Of a stretch of DNA of 64,000 nt, positions 47,692 to 56,520 are shown piece after piece. A program made the translations under genes and the position numbers. The first letter of the stretch is position 1; every line of letters begins with the position of its first letter. The DNA comes from CAVWCQ01 sp963753545 (lineage in GTDB: Bacteria; Chloroflexota; Anaerolineae; Aggregatilineales; Aggregatilineaceae): assembly GCA_963753545.1 (NCBI GenBank), contig CAVWCQ010000001.1, forward strand, positions 124,001 to 188,000, given 5' to 3'. The notes below the pieces were generated by a model, which was not told the DNA's origin, did no database searches, and was given only the letters and a program-made list of their open reading frames with translations.

Positions 47692-48671
47692 GAGTAAATA
47701 ATCCTTGGGTCTATCCAGCCGAGCACCAGGTCGGCAACAAGATTAGCGACCAGCAGCATGGCGGACATAATCATCAGCAAAGTGCCTGCGACGTACATAT
47801 CCTGGCTGCGCAGCGCGCTCAGAAATGTAGGCCCGGTCGTGGGGATCGACATCACTACACCGATCAGGATTGAAGACGAAATGATTTTGGGCACTTCCAT
47901 TGCCATCACGCTGACGACGGGGTTGATAGCCGCCCGTACAGCGTACTTGTTAATGACCTTACGCTCGGTTAGACCTTTAGCACGGGCTGTGGTGATATAC
48001 TGTTGGCTCATTGTTTCGAGCATACCGTTGCGCATGATACGCATCAATTGCGCCGTGCTTGCCAGGGCTAGTATGATCGCTGGGGGCCACAGGTGTAGAA
48101 AATAGTCCCAGGTTTTGTCGGTGGTCCAGGGCTTGTTGATAAATTCCTTGGACATCTCGCCCATCACGTCCATGTGCAGCATGATCCCGCCCACATACAG
48201 CCAGAGCAGCGCCAGCAAAAAGCCGGGGATCGACAGACCCAAAAAGGCAAGGGCAGAAAGCAGCGTGTCTCCTATCGAGTACTGGTGGGTAGCTGAATAG
48301 ATACCGATAGGGAGTGACATGATTGCCATAATCAGCAGAGAACAGGCCCCCAGCAGCAGTGTGTAGCCGATCCGGTTGTCGATGACATTCCATACCTCAG
48401 CGTTCCACTCAAACGAGTAGCCGAAATCCCCATGGGGAAAGCCCTTGATCCAGTGCCAGTACTGCACGTACCAGGACTTGTCCAGGCCATACCGCTGTTC
48501 CAGTAATTCGGCCTGATCTTCCGACATCCCGCCACCGCTCGACCCCTGAACCGCTCGTAAGGTATTGAGGTAATTGCCGGGAGGCAGTTGGATGATTACA
48601 AACGAGATGAACGAAATCAACAACAGCATCGGAAACATCACTAAGATGCGTCGAATGATGTAAGCCAGCAT
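47688..48671 (-). CDS. ABC permease, DppB/OppB type
   Basis: 327 aa with six helices. It starts MLAYIIRRILVMFPMLLLIS as usual for DppB. The EAA loop is TTARAKGLTERKVINKYAVR and the C-terminus is ADLVLGWIDPRI. The periplasmic stretch with GGGMSEDQAELLEQRYGLD is typical. It forms the channel with the DppC-like subunit and follows the binding-protein gene after a strong hairpin. Confidence 0.92.
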   Translation of the reverse strand: MLAYIIRRILVMFPMLLLISFISFVIIQLPPGNYLNTLRAVQGSSGGGMSEDQAELLEQRYGLDKSWYVQYWHWIKGFPHGDFGYSFEWNAEVWNVIDNRIGYTLLLGACSLLIMAIMSLPIGIYSATHQYSIGDTLLSALAFLGLSIPGFLLALLWLYVGGIMLHMDVMGEMSKEFINKPWTTDKTWDYFLHLWPPAIILALASTAQLMRIMRNGMLETMSQQYITTARAKGLTERKVINKYAVRAAINPVVSVMAMEVPKIISSSILIGVVMSIPTTGPTFLSALRSQDMYVAGTLLMIMSAMLLVANLVADLVLGWIDPRIIYS

Positions 48672-48704
48672 AGAACCACCTCCGGCATGTTTTTAGTGGA
48701 TGGT

Positions 48705-48733
48705 ACCGGGTGCTGCGCGGTGCAGCACCCGGT
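48705..48733 (-). terminator. Strong intercistronic hairpin after the family 5 binding-protein gene
   Basis: ACCGGGTGCTG pairs with CAGCACCCGGT. No T-tract follows. As in the 21-kb operon, it separates a highly needed binding protein from the permeases, so it may protect the binding-protein mRNA and reduce read-through. Confidence 0.65.
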
Positions 48734-48755
48734 CAGTTTCAGGCTCAGAACGGGC

Positions 48756-50660
48756 TTACTGTCCGCCGTCCGAGAAGTAGTAGTGCGCGGGATCCTGCGT
48801 GCCGGGGGTCATGATGATCCAGTCCGCAGTATGATTGGTTGCGACATTCATGAAGTTGTTCTTCACAACAACCGGGGTTGGGACCAGGCCAACAGTGCCA
48901 ATTGTCCACAACTGTTCGGTGGTGTTCCGGACGATCTGCTTGCCAATTTCGAGCTGCGCAGCGGGATCAGCGGTGACTTTATACTGGTCATACAGCGCCA
49001 TAATCGCCTTAAATTCGTCAGTTGGCTCGACGCCATCGGTACCGCCAGACTTGTACCAGCGGCCATAGGCAGGGGCCATCCACGAACGCTCGTCAAACGG
49101 GAACTGGTAGATCGGGTCCACCATTGGAACCAGGCCGCGGTCCGTTGACCATGTGCCGATCATCACTTCGTTCGCGCCTGCACGGTCCCAATAGACTTCA
49201 CGAGTTTCCTGAACCAGTTCGGTCTTCAGGCCGATGTTATTGAACCACTCGGTAACCAGTTCGTAGGTCGGCAGTTCGCCAGAACCCGTGCCCGACGTTT
49301 CGATGACCAACTGAATCTGCGTGCCATCGGGGAAGGTGCGGAAGCCATCATCACCCTTGACCAGTCCCAGGCCATCAAGCAGGCTTTCGGCAGTGGCAGG
49401 ATCATATTCGGCATTGAGCGTTTCAATTTCGGGGATGAACAATGATGAGGCTGGCACAACAGTCTCGGTGCGCGGTGTGCCCTGGCCCAGGAAGGCGATC
49501 TCGTTCACGGCAGAGCGGTCAATCGACAGCGACAGTGCGCGGCGGAAATCAAAGGTCTGGAACAGTTCACGGTACTTATCATCACCGTAGCTCTGGTTGA
49601 TGAACAGTGTCGCGTTAGAAGCCATAGCCTGCGGCCACAGCAGCATGTGATAGCCGTTTGCCTCGGCATTTTCCATGTAGACGGGATATTGGGCGAGGTC
49701 CATCGCGCGGTCCTGCATGTCGATTTCACCCGCGATACCCATCGCGTTCACGCCCGCCACGTCTTCGACGAGGTGGAAGTAAATCTGGTCAATATAGGGA
49801 AGCTGGTTGCCTTCTTCGTCTACTGCCCAATAGTAGGGATTGCGCTCTGCAACCATCAGGGTCGCACCAGGATCGTACTGGGTGATTTTCCAGGCCGTCA
49901 TCACAGGGCGATCTACGTTGTAATCCATCGCTTTTTCTTCGAACTGCTCGTAGGTCGCATCCGGGTTATAGGTCGGGTGGAACTGCTCCAGGTAGTGGCG
50001 CGGCGCGTAGAAGCCGAAGCGCTCGAAGCCGAGCGGCCATTGGTTACCATGGAAGGCCAGGCCGACAGTTTCAGCCAGACCATTTGGCAAGGAGAACTTG
50101 AGGGTGAGAGTGTTTTCATCGACCTTGACCAGTTCGGTCAGGTTTTTCCATTCGGCGTGGACCGAAGCGGTGATGTTGGTGTCATTCTCGATGTTTTCCC
50201 ACCAGAAGGTCACATCATCAACCGTGAAGGGTTCGCCATCCGACCACTTGAGGCCAGCGCGGAAGTGCAGGGTGAGTTCCGTATTGTCGGCGTTCCATTC
50301 CCAGCTTTCGGCCAGACCAGGCTGAACCGAATCGTTCGGATCGCGAGGCCAACGGAGAACAGGATCATAAATCAGACGGCCAAAGCAGTGGAAGTCTTTC
50401 ACACCGCGCCAGCCACGATTCCAGATGCCGCCATAAACGCCGATGGTGTCACCTTCGGCCAACGGTACAACGCGGGGATTTGCGGGAAGACGTTCCGCAA
50501 CAGGAGGAAGCGTACCAGCTGCAACCTGCTCCGCCAGCGCGGGAGCCTCGTTATATTTCGGGCCGTCCTGTGCCTGCACCGACGACGGTAGGACAGGAGA
50601 GACCAGTGCGACTACCAGGAGAAGGGTAATGAGACTAAGAAAAACGTGCTTGCGTGACAT
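48756..50660 (-). CDS. ABC solute-binding protein, family 5
   Basis: 634 aa with a signal peptide (MSRKHVFLSLITLLLVV, cleavage near VQAQ) but no lipobox. Family 5 marks: ESWEWNADNTELTLHFRAGL, KWSDGEPFTVDDVTFWWE, YNVDRPVMTAWKITQYDPGA, YIDQIYFHLVEDV and FDFRRALSLSIDRSAVNEI. Family 5 proteins bind peptides or, in many thermophiles and Anaerolineae, oligosaccharides. The whole operon degrades uronides, so an oligogalacturonide ligand is the best guess. First structural gene after the LacI regulator. Confidence 0.88.
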   Translation of the reverse strand: MSRKHVFLSLITLLLVVALVSPVLPSSVQAQDGPKYNEAPALAEQVAAGTLPPVAERLPANPRVVPLAEGDTIGVYGGIWNRGWRGVKDFHCFGRLIYDPVLRWPRDPNDSVQPGLAESWEWNADNTELTLHFRAGLKWSDGEPFTVDDVTFWWENIENDTNITASVHAEWKNLTELVKVDENTLTLKFSLPNGLAETVGLAFHGNQWPLGFERFGFYAPRHYLEQFHPTYNPDATYEQFEEKAMDYNVDRPVMTAWKITQYDPGATLMVAERNPYYWAVDEEGNQLPYIDQIYFHLVEDVAGVNAMGIAGEIDMQDRAMDLAQYPVYMENAEANGYHMLLWPQAMASNATLFINQSYGDDKYRELFQTFDFRRALSLSIDRSAVNEIAFLGQGTPRTETVVPASSLFIPEIETLNAEYDPATAESLLDGLGLVKGDDGFRTFPDGTQIQLVIETSGTGSGELPTYELVTEWFNNIGLKTELVQETREVYWDRAGANEVMIGTWSTDRGLVPMVDPIYQFPFDERSWMAPAYGRWYKSGGTDGVEPTDEFKAIMALYDQYKVTADPAAQLEIGKQIVRNTTEQLWTIGTVGLVPTPVVVKNNFMNVATNHTADWIIMTPGTQDPAHYYFSDGGQ

Positions 50661-50781
50661 AGTTTTTCCCCCAAAAATACTAAACTTTCTAACGAACGAG
50701 AGTTAGGATTTGACCGGATAGGGTTTCCGACTCCTCCTTTCCCTGTACAGCGAACGCGCTCAACGCGATAATAAGTTAGTT

Positions 50782-51792
50782 CTAAGGAGCACTCTCTCGG
50801 ATAATCAACTCCGGCTCAATTACAATCTCGGTGCAGCTTCCGCCGCATCCCTTGATATATTCGAGCAGCAGCCGCATCGCCTGGTTGCCCAGGTCGTACA
50901 TCGGAATCCGGCAAGTTGTGAGAGGCGGCGTCACCAGGGACGCCAGTGCAATATCATCAAATCCCACGATCGCCAGATCATCTGGCACGCGGCGGCCAAG
51001 GTCTGCGCAGGCTTGCAGTGCGCCGACGGCGCTCAAATCGTTGTAGCAAAATAAAGCTGTAATTTCGGGCTGGCTGCTAAGCAGATCGTACGCTGCTTCG
51101 CGCCCGGACTCGACTACCGGAAGACAATGACGCTCCCATTTTGAACAGGGTGTGATTCCTGCCTCGATCAGTGTGGAGCGGTATCCTTTGGCGCGCATTT
51201 GCCCGCTGTAGGAGCGTTCAGGCCCGGTCAGAAAGCCAATGGCCCGGTGCCCTCGGCTGAGTAAATGAGCGGCAGCTATCTGCCCACCGCGCTCATCATT
51301 CATTGCCAGCATTCCAAAGCGAGGTTCATCCATGCGGCGGTTAATGAGAACAACAGCAGAATGTCGCTTTAATGCGTAACGAAGTGCATCTTCATCCAGG
51401 CGTGGGCTGCACAGAATGATGCCATCTACCCGCTTTTCTTCCAGCGAACGAAGAATCGTCTGTTCACGTTCGATATCTTCTTCAGTATTGCAGAGAAAAA
51501 CGTTATAGCCACGCGCATAAGCCTCGTGCTCAACACCGCGCGCAACTTCGGAGAAAAAGGGGTTGGAATTGTCGATCACGACCAGGCCAATGGTACCTGT
51601 CCGGTCCGTAACCAGACTTCGCGCGATCTCGCTGGGACGGTATCCCAGCCGGTCAATGATGGTTTGGATGCGCTCGCGGGTCGTATCACTGACACCGTCC
51701 TTGCCGTTAATGGCGCGGGAGACGGTCATCAGGGAGACTCCTGCTTCGCGGGCTACTTCCGCCATAGTGACTGCTACTCGCTGCTTAGCCAT
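50782..51792 (-). CDS. LacI-family repressor 1
   Basis: 336 aa. The N-terminal HTH reads VTMAEVAREAGVSLMTVSRA, with the hinge helix RPSEIARSLV. The sugar-binding core has GLVVIDNSNPFFSEVARGVE, VDGIILCSP, IGFLTGPE, and FCYNDLSAVGALQA. It is transcribed away from LacI repressor 2 and leads the leftward uptake/lyase operon, from which it is separated by 120 nt. A palindrome at 51807-51830 just upstream of its start is a likely autoregulatory operator. Confidence 0.92.
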   Translation of the reverse strand: MAKQRVAVTMAEVAREAGVSLMTVSRAINGKDGVSDTTRERIQTIIDRLGYRPSEIARSLVTDRTGTIGLVVIDNSNPFFSEVARGVEHEAYARGYNVFLCNTEEDIEREQTILRSLEEKRVDGIILCSPRLDEDALRYALKRHSAVVLINRRMDEPRFGMLAMNDERGGQIAAAHLLSRGHRAIGFLTGPERSYSGQMRAKGYRSTLIEAGITPCSKWERHCLPVVESGREAAYDLLSSQPEITALFCYNDLSAVGALQACADLGRRVPDDLAIVGFDDIALASLVTPPLTTCRIPMYDLGNQAMRLLLEYIKGCGGSCTEIVIEPELIIRESAP

Positions 51793-51806
51793 CAGTCGTC
51801 CTGTAC

Positions 51807-51830
51807 GTTAGCGTTAACGATAGCGCTAAC
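51807..51830. promoter_or_regulatory. LacI-type double operator upstream of lacI-1
   Basis: GTTAGCGTTAACGATAGCGC and TAAC form an imperfect palindrome with outer arms GTTAGCG/CGCTAAC. It contains CGTTAACG and TAGCGCTA, both self-complementary. It lies 15-38 nt upstream of the lacI-1 start. Confidence 0.6.
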
Positions 51831-51900
51831 TCAACGTATCACGGTTTCATATTTTCTGTCAAGTAACTCGTGCAATTTTTCCCAGGCATGTATTTACCTG

Positions 51901-51946
51901 TTGACAAGACTTATCAATTTGGTGATACAATGTAATCGATTACATT
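51901..51946 (+). promoter_or_regulatory. Promoter and perfect 18-bp operator of the rightward uronate operon
   Basis: TTGACA (51901-51906) and TACAAT (51926-51931) with a 19-nt spacer form the promoter. The sequence AATGTAATCGATTACATT (51929-51946) is a perfect 18-bp palindrome that overlaps the -10. It has the central CG of LacI-family operators, so repressor binding would block RNA polymerase directly. Confidence 0.75.
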
Positions 51947-51969
51947 TGCATCTACTGAGGCTAATTGGA

Positions 51970-52958
51970 ATGACAGCAACGATGCTTGATGTTGCACGCG
52001 CTGCCAGGGTGTCTACCGCTACCGTTTCGCGTGTGCTGAATAACCCTGAACTCGTGAACGACGAAACGCGTCGACGGGTTCTGGATGCCATCCAGCAGCT
52101 TGACTACAAGCTCAATGTAGCAGCACGGCGGCTTCGTACCAGCGAGACCCGGCTGATCGCGGTAGTCATTCCGACTATTGCCGAGCCTGTCATCAATCAG
52201 GTGATCGAAGCGGTGGAAGATGCCGCTATCGAACAGGGTTATACCTTGCTTCTGTGCAGCACACGCGGCGATGCGGAACGCGAACAGGGTTATATCGATT
52301 TGCTGGCTCAGCAAATGGCCGTTGATGGTGTGCTCTATGTTTCGCCCCGCGCCGCACCCGGCGAAGTGCGTCGGTTGGTATCTGGCCCTGCTCCGCTGGT
52401 GCTGTGCAATTATGCAATGGAGGATACGGGCGCTCCCAGCATCTGGATCGATCACATCAGTTCAATTTACCAGGCGACACGCCATCTGATCGATGTTAGG
52501 ACATCGCCGGATCACCCTGTTGAACCTGGATGCACCCTATTATCAACCTGCCCGCATGCGGCGCAAAGGCTTTGAGTTAGCCCTGGCAGAGGTCTCATTT
52601 GAGACCTGACACCGCCCGGATCATCGAAATTCACCAGCCGACCTACGATACAGACGAATGGCGCGAGGTGATCGACTATTTGCTCGATCAGCCAGATCGC
52701 CCTACGGCTGTAGTCGCTTTTAATGACGAGGTTGCTTTGGAGGTTTATGCTGCCAGCCGGGCACGAGGCTTGCGCATTCCACAGGATCTATCCGTTACTG
52801 GTTGCGACGATACGCTGCTGGCCCGTTATGCCGAGCCACCGCTTACAACGGTGCGTGTTCCTGGCTATGAACTGGGGCAGCTTGCTATGAAACAGTTGCT
52901 GCGTTGTATTGCCGGGGAGCCTGTTGGGCCTGTCCCCGGTTTGCCGTTGAATTGGTGA
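51970..52958 (+). CDS. LacI-family repressor 2 (frameshifted)
   Basis: Start ATG 51970, with TGAGG 9 nt upstream. The open frame further upstream (from 51526) is antisense to lacI-1 and is not coding. HTH: MLDVARAARVSTATVSRVLN; hinge LNVAARRLR. Core: LIAVVIPTIAEPVINQVIEA, VDGVLYVSP, then in other frames GHRRITLLNLDAPYYQPARM, AVVAFNDEVALEVYAASRAR, and SVTGCDDTLLARYAEPPLTT. Shifts lie at about 52495 and 52590, and the C-terminus after 52940 is uncertain. It probably controls its own operon through the 18-bp palindrome, with a KDG-like or uronate effector (inference). Confidence 0.85.
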
Positions 52959-53010
52959 TCCGCAGAGTCTTGCGCACCACCTGCGGGCGATGCAGAGGAG
53001 AAAGTAAGCG

Positions 53011-53824
53011 ATGTCTTTATTCGATTTATCCGGCAAAAAAGCTGTTGTGACAGGTGGCGCAGGCGTCTTGGGTAGCGCCATTGTGCGGATGCTGGCGGCG
53101 AATGGCGCGTGTGTCGCCGTCCTGGATTTATCAGAATCGCGCGCGCCTGACACTTGCTGCCGAGATCGGCAGCGAACGAGCGATTGGCATCGGGACGAAT
53201 GTGCTGGATCGCGTGTCTATCGAAGCCGCATCTGCTCATGTTTTAGAACGCTTCGGCTCGATTGATATTCTGGTGAACGGTGCGGGTGGCAATAAGCCAG
53301 AGGCTACGACCAGCGATCAGGTCTCATTTTTTAACCTTCCGCCAGACGCGGTGCAGTGGGTTTTTAATCTCAATTTCCTGGGAACATTTCATCCCCTCAC
53401 AGGTCTTCGGGCAGCAGATGGTCAACCAGGGCAGCGGCGTGATCCTGAATATTTCCTCGATGAACGCTTTCCGCCCGTTGACGCGCGTCGCGGCCTACAG
53501 CGCCGCCAAAGCTGCTATCAGCAATTTTACGCAGTGGTTAGCTGTGCATATGGCCCAGGAGTATTCAACCGGATATCCGGGTCAATGCCATCGCGCCAGG
53601 ATTCTTTTTAACTGAACAAAATCGCTATCTGCTCGATTGATGCTCAAACAGGAGAATGGACTGCGCGGGGCCGCCAGATTCTCGATCACTCACCGCTCGG
53701 TCGCTTTGGCACGCCGGAGGATTTGTTCGGTGCGGTGCAGTGGCTGGTTTCGCCCGCATCAGCTTTTGTGACGGGCATCGTCGTTCCAATTGACGGCGGT
53801 TTTAGTGCATATTCAGGAGTGTGA
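53011..53824 (+). CDS. uxuB: SDR-type D-mannonate oxidoreductase (fructuronate reductase, UxuB-like), several frameshifts
   Basis: It starts MSLFDLSGKKAVVTGGAGVL, and family-specific pieces continue in other frames: FGSIDILVNGAGGNKPEAT, FNLPPDAVQWVFNLNFLGT, SSMNAFRPLTRVAAYSAAKA (Ser, Tyr, Lys triad), IRVNAIAPGFFLTEQNR, and GFSAYSGV. The NGAGGN and NFLGT segments match the Bacillus YjmF type of UxuB, which reduces fructuronate to mannonate with NADH. At least four shifts, at about 53145, 53395, 53572 and 53640. The repaired length is about 270 aa. It receives the UxaE product, closing the galacturonate-to-mannonate route. Confidence 0.78.
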
Positions 53825-53827
53825 GCG

Positions 53828-55098
53828 ATGACTCTTGCTGCTCAGGCGGCTGTCGCTGAAGGTGTTTTATCGCCAGAGATAATCCGTGAAACACTGGCGC
53901 AGCGGGTTGGAAGGGCGCTTTGCGGGCCAGCATGTCCTGGTGTTGATTCCCGATCACACGCGCACTGTTCCGCTGCCGCTGCTGTTTCGCCTGATTGTGG
54001 AGATTCTGCATGATGCGCGCCAGCTTGATTTTATGGTCGCGCTGGGAACGCACCTGCCCCTGGATGCCAATGGCCCTGAATAAACTGGTTGGCATCACGC
54101 CGGAAGAACGAGTTGGTCCTTACCGTGCTGTTCGCCTGCTGAATCACGACTGGCAAAATGCTGAGACGCTGACCACAATCAGCACGATTACCCGGGATGA
54201 GGTAAAAGCGCTAGCCGGGGATGTATGGCATCCCTCGCTAGGCGGCGATATCCCCGTGCGGATCAACCGCGCTGCGCTGGAATGCGATCATATCCTGATC
54301 CTTGGACCGACTTTTCCCCATGAAGTGGTCGGCTTTTCTGGCGGAGCGAAATACCTGTTTCCCGGCATATCTGGCCCGGAGATGATTAACGTTACGCACT
54401 GGATGGGCGCGCTGCTGACAATCCTGAACACGATTGGTATCGAAGATACGCCAATGCGAGCCATGATTCAGCGAGCCGCTTCCTGCATCCCCACGCCCAT
54501 TACCCTGGCGAGTCTTGTTGTGGAGGGTGAAGGGCTGGCCGGGTTATTTGTTGGCTCACTGGCTGAAGCGTTCCATGCTGCCGCCCAGCTATCCGCCCAG
54601 CGTCATATCATCTGGTTGGATCGCCCCTACCAGCGCGTCCTGTCCCATGCTCCCGTGATGTATGACGAATTGTGGACTGGGGCCAAGGCGATGTATAAGC
54701 TGGAACCAGGCATTGCAGACGGCGGCGAAGTGATTATTCACGCGCCACATCTGACGGCGGTCAGCGCCGTTCATGGGCAATATTTATACCAGACGGGCTA
54801 CCACGTGCGGGATTATTTCATGAAACAGTGGGACCAATTTAAGGATATCCCGTTGGGTGTGCTGGCGCACAGCACGCATCTGAAGGGGTCTGGAACCTAC
54901 GAAAATGGCGTCGAGAACCCGCGTATCCAGGTCACACTCGCTAGCCAGATTTCGCCGGAAGATTGTGCCCGGTTGAACCTGGGATACATGGATCCGGCCA
55001 GCATTGATGTGAATGAGTGGAAAAACCGCGAAGACGAGGGGATTTTATTTGTGCCCAAAGCCGGAGAATATCTGTACCGGCTCAAGAAGGGGGGATAA
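53828..55098 (+). CDS. LarA-family nickel-pincer hydroxyacid racemase/epimerase homologue (two frameshifts)
   Basis: About 423 aa after repair of shifts at about 53905 and 54075. LarA landmarks: VLVLIPDHTRTVPLPLLFR, VALGTHLPLDANG (catalytic His), FPHEVVGFSGGAKYLFPGI (His and the Lys that links the nickel-pincer cofactor), and VTHWMGALL. The family includes lactate racemase, and related members act on other 2-hydroxyacids, including a reported gluconate 2-epimerase. It lies between the mannonate-forming UxuB and 6-phosphogluconate dehydrogenase, so mannonate-gluconate epimerisation is a strong candidate role. LarB/C/E genes for the cofactor are not in the window. Confidence 0.8.
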
Positions 55099-55101
55099 GG
55101 G

Positions 55102-56506
55102 ATGACGGCGTATCACATGGGGATGGTTGGGCTTGGTGTGATGGGTTCGAATCTGGCCCGCAATTTAGCCTCTCACGGCTTCAGCGTTGCTGGCTACGAT
55201 CTGGCAGAAGACAAGCGCCGCGCCTTTGAGCTGCACGCGGGTGAGGGGCAGGCTGCCACCTTTGCCGATGTGCCGAGTTTTGCCGCCGCGTTGGAAAAGC
55301 CCCGCCGTATTATTCTGCTGGTTCCCGATAAAGTCGTGGATCAGGCGATTAATTCACTCAAACCCTGCCTGGAAGCGGGCGATCTGCTGATTGATCTGGG
55401 CAATAGCAATTTTGTCGATACTGAGCGCCGTTCCGCTGAACTGGAAAAAGAGGGGTTCCTGTTTGTGGGCAGCGGTGTATCAGGTGGCGAAAAAGGCGCG
55501 CTGCGTGGCCCGGCGATCATGCCGGGTGGACAGCGGACCGCCTACGACCTGATTGCCCCGGCCTTTGCCGCGATTGCCGCTAAGGTGAACGGCGATCCCT
55601 GTGTGGGCTATATCGGACCGCGCGGCGCGGGGCATTACGTGAAGATGGTCCACAACGGGATCGAATATGGCATCATGCAGTTGATCGCAGAGGCGTACGA
55701 CATTCTTAAGCGCGTTGCCGGGGCGTCTGCTGCCGAACTGCATGAGGCGTTTGCCGCGTGGAATCAGGCCGAAATGAACTCGTACCTGATCCAAATTACG
55801 GCGGATATTTTCAGCCGCATCGATCCTGACACGGAGCAGCCGCTGGTTGATGTGATTCTCGACGAGGCCCAACAAAAAGGTACCGGTAAATGGACCAGCC
55901 AGAACGCACTTGACCTGGGCATTCCCACTCATACGATCAACGCGGCGGTAGAGGGGCGTATTATCTCCGCGCTGCGCCAGGAACGTCTTGCCGCCGAAAT
56001 CGCTGTTTGACGCGCCCGCTGCTTCGTTTGCCGGAGATCGGCAGCAGTTATTTGAGCAAGTGCGCGCTGCATTATATGCTTCAATCTTGTGCTCTTATGC
56101 GCAGGGCATCGCGCTGATGCAATCTGCCAGCCGGGAATACAAATACGACCTGAATATTGCAGAGATCGCCCGTATCTGGCGCGGCGGCTGCATCATCCGG
56201 GCTGGACTGCTCGAAGATGTGCGCCAAGTTTATGCTGCCCAACCAGACCTCAAAAATTTGCTCGTAGCGGAACCGTTTCGCACCGCTGTGAATGATCGCC
56301 AACCCCACTGGCGGGCCGCGATCCAGGCGGCGGTGGTGCATGGCATTCCAGTTCCAGGTATGGCGGCGTCGCTGGCCTATTTTGACGCCTACCGCACCGG
56401 GCGGCTGCCCGCAAACCTGACCCAGGCTCAACGCGATTATTTTGGCTCTCATACCTATCGCCGCACGGACAAAGAAGGCGTTTTCCACACAGAATGGGAA
56501 GACTGA
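55102..56506 (+). CDS. gnd: 6-phosphogluconate dehydrogenase, decarboxylating (one frameshift)
   Basis: About 468 aa, the long form. Rossmann GLGVMGSNLARNLA, substrate site GSGVSGGEKGALRGPAIMPGG-like, KMVHNGIEYGIMQLIAEAYD with catalytic Lys, GTGKWTSQNALDLGIP, and in the second frame RDYFGSHTYRRTDKEG. An extra base at about 55995-56000 separates LAAEIAV-stop from the continuing KSLFDAPAASF. An Asp follows the second strand (AGYDLAEDKR) where NADP enzymes have NRT, which suggests NAD preference. It makes ribulose 5-phosphate and CO2 and directly follows the LarA-like gene. Confidence 0.9.
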
Positions 56507-56520
56507 GGAGGAATATTTTT

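Noticed and set aside
51526..51969. Long N-terminal extension of LacI repressor 2
   Set aside because: The extension is antisense to lacI-1 and crosses the promoter/operator. The ATG at 51970 has a ribosome site and gives the standard LacI start.
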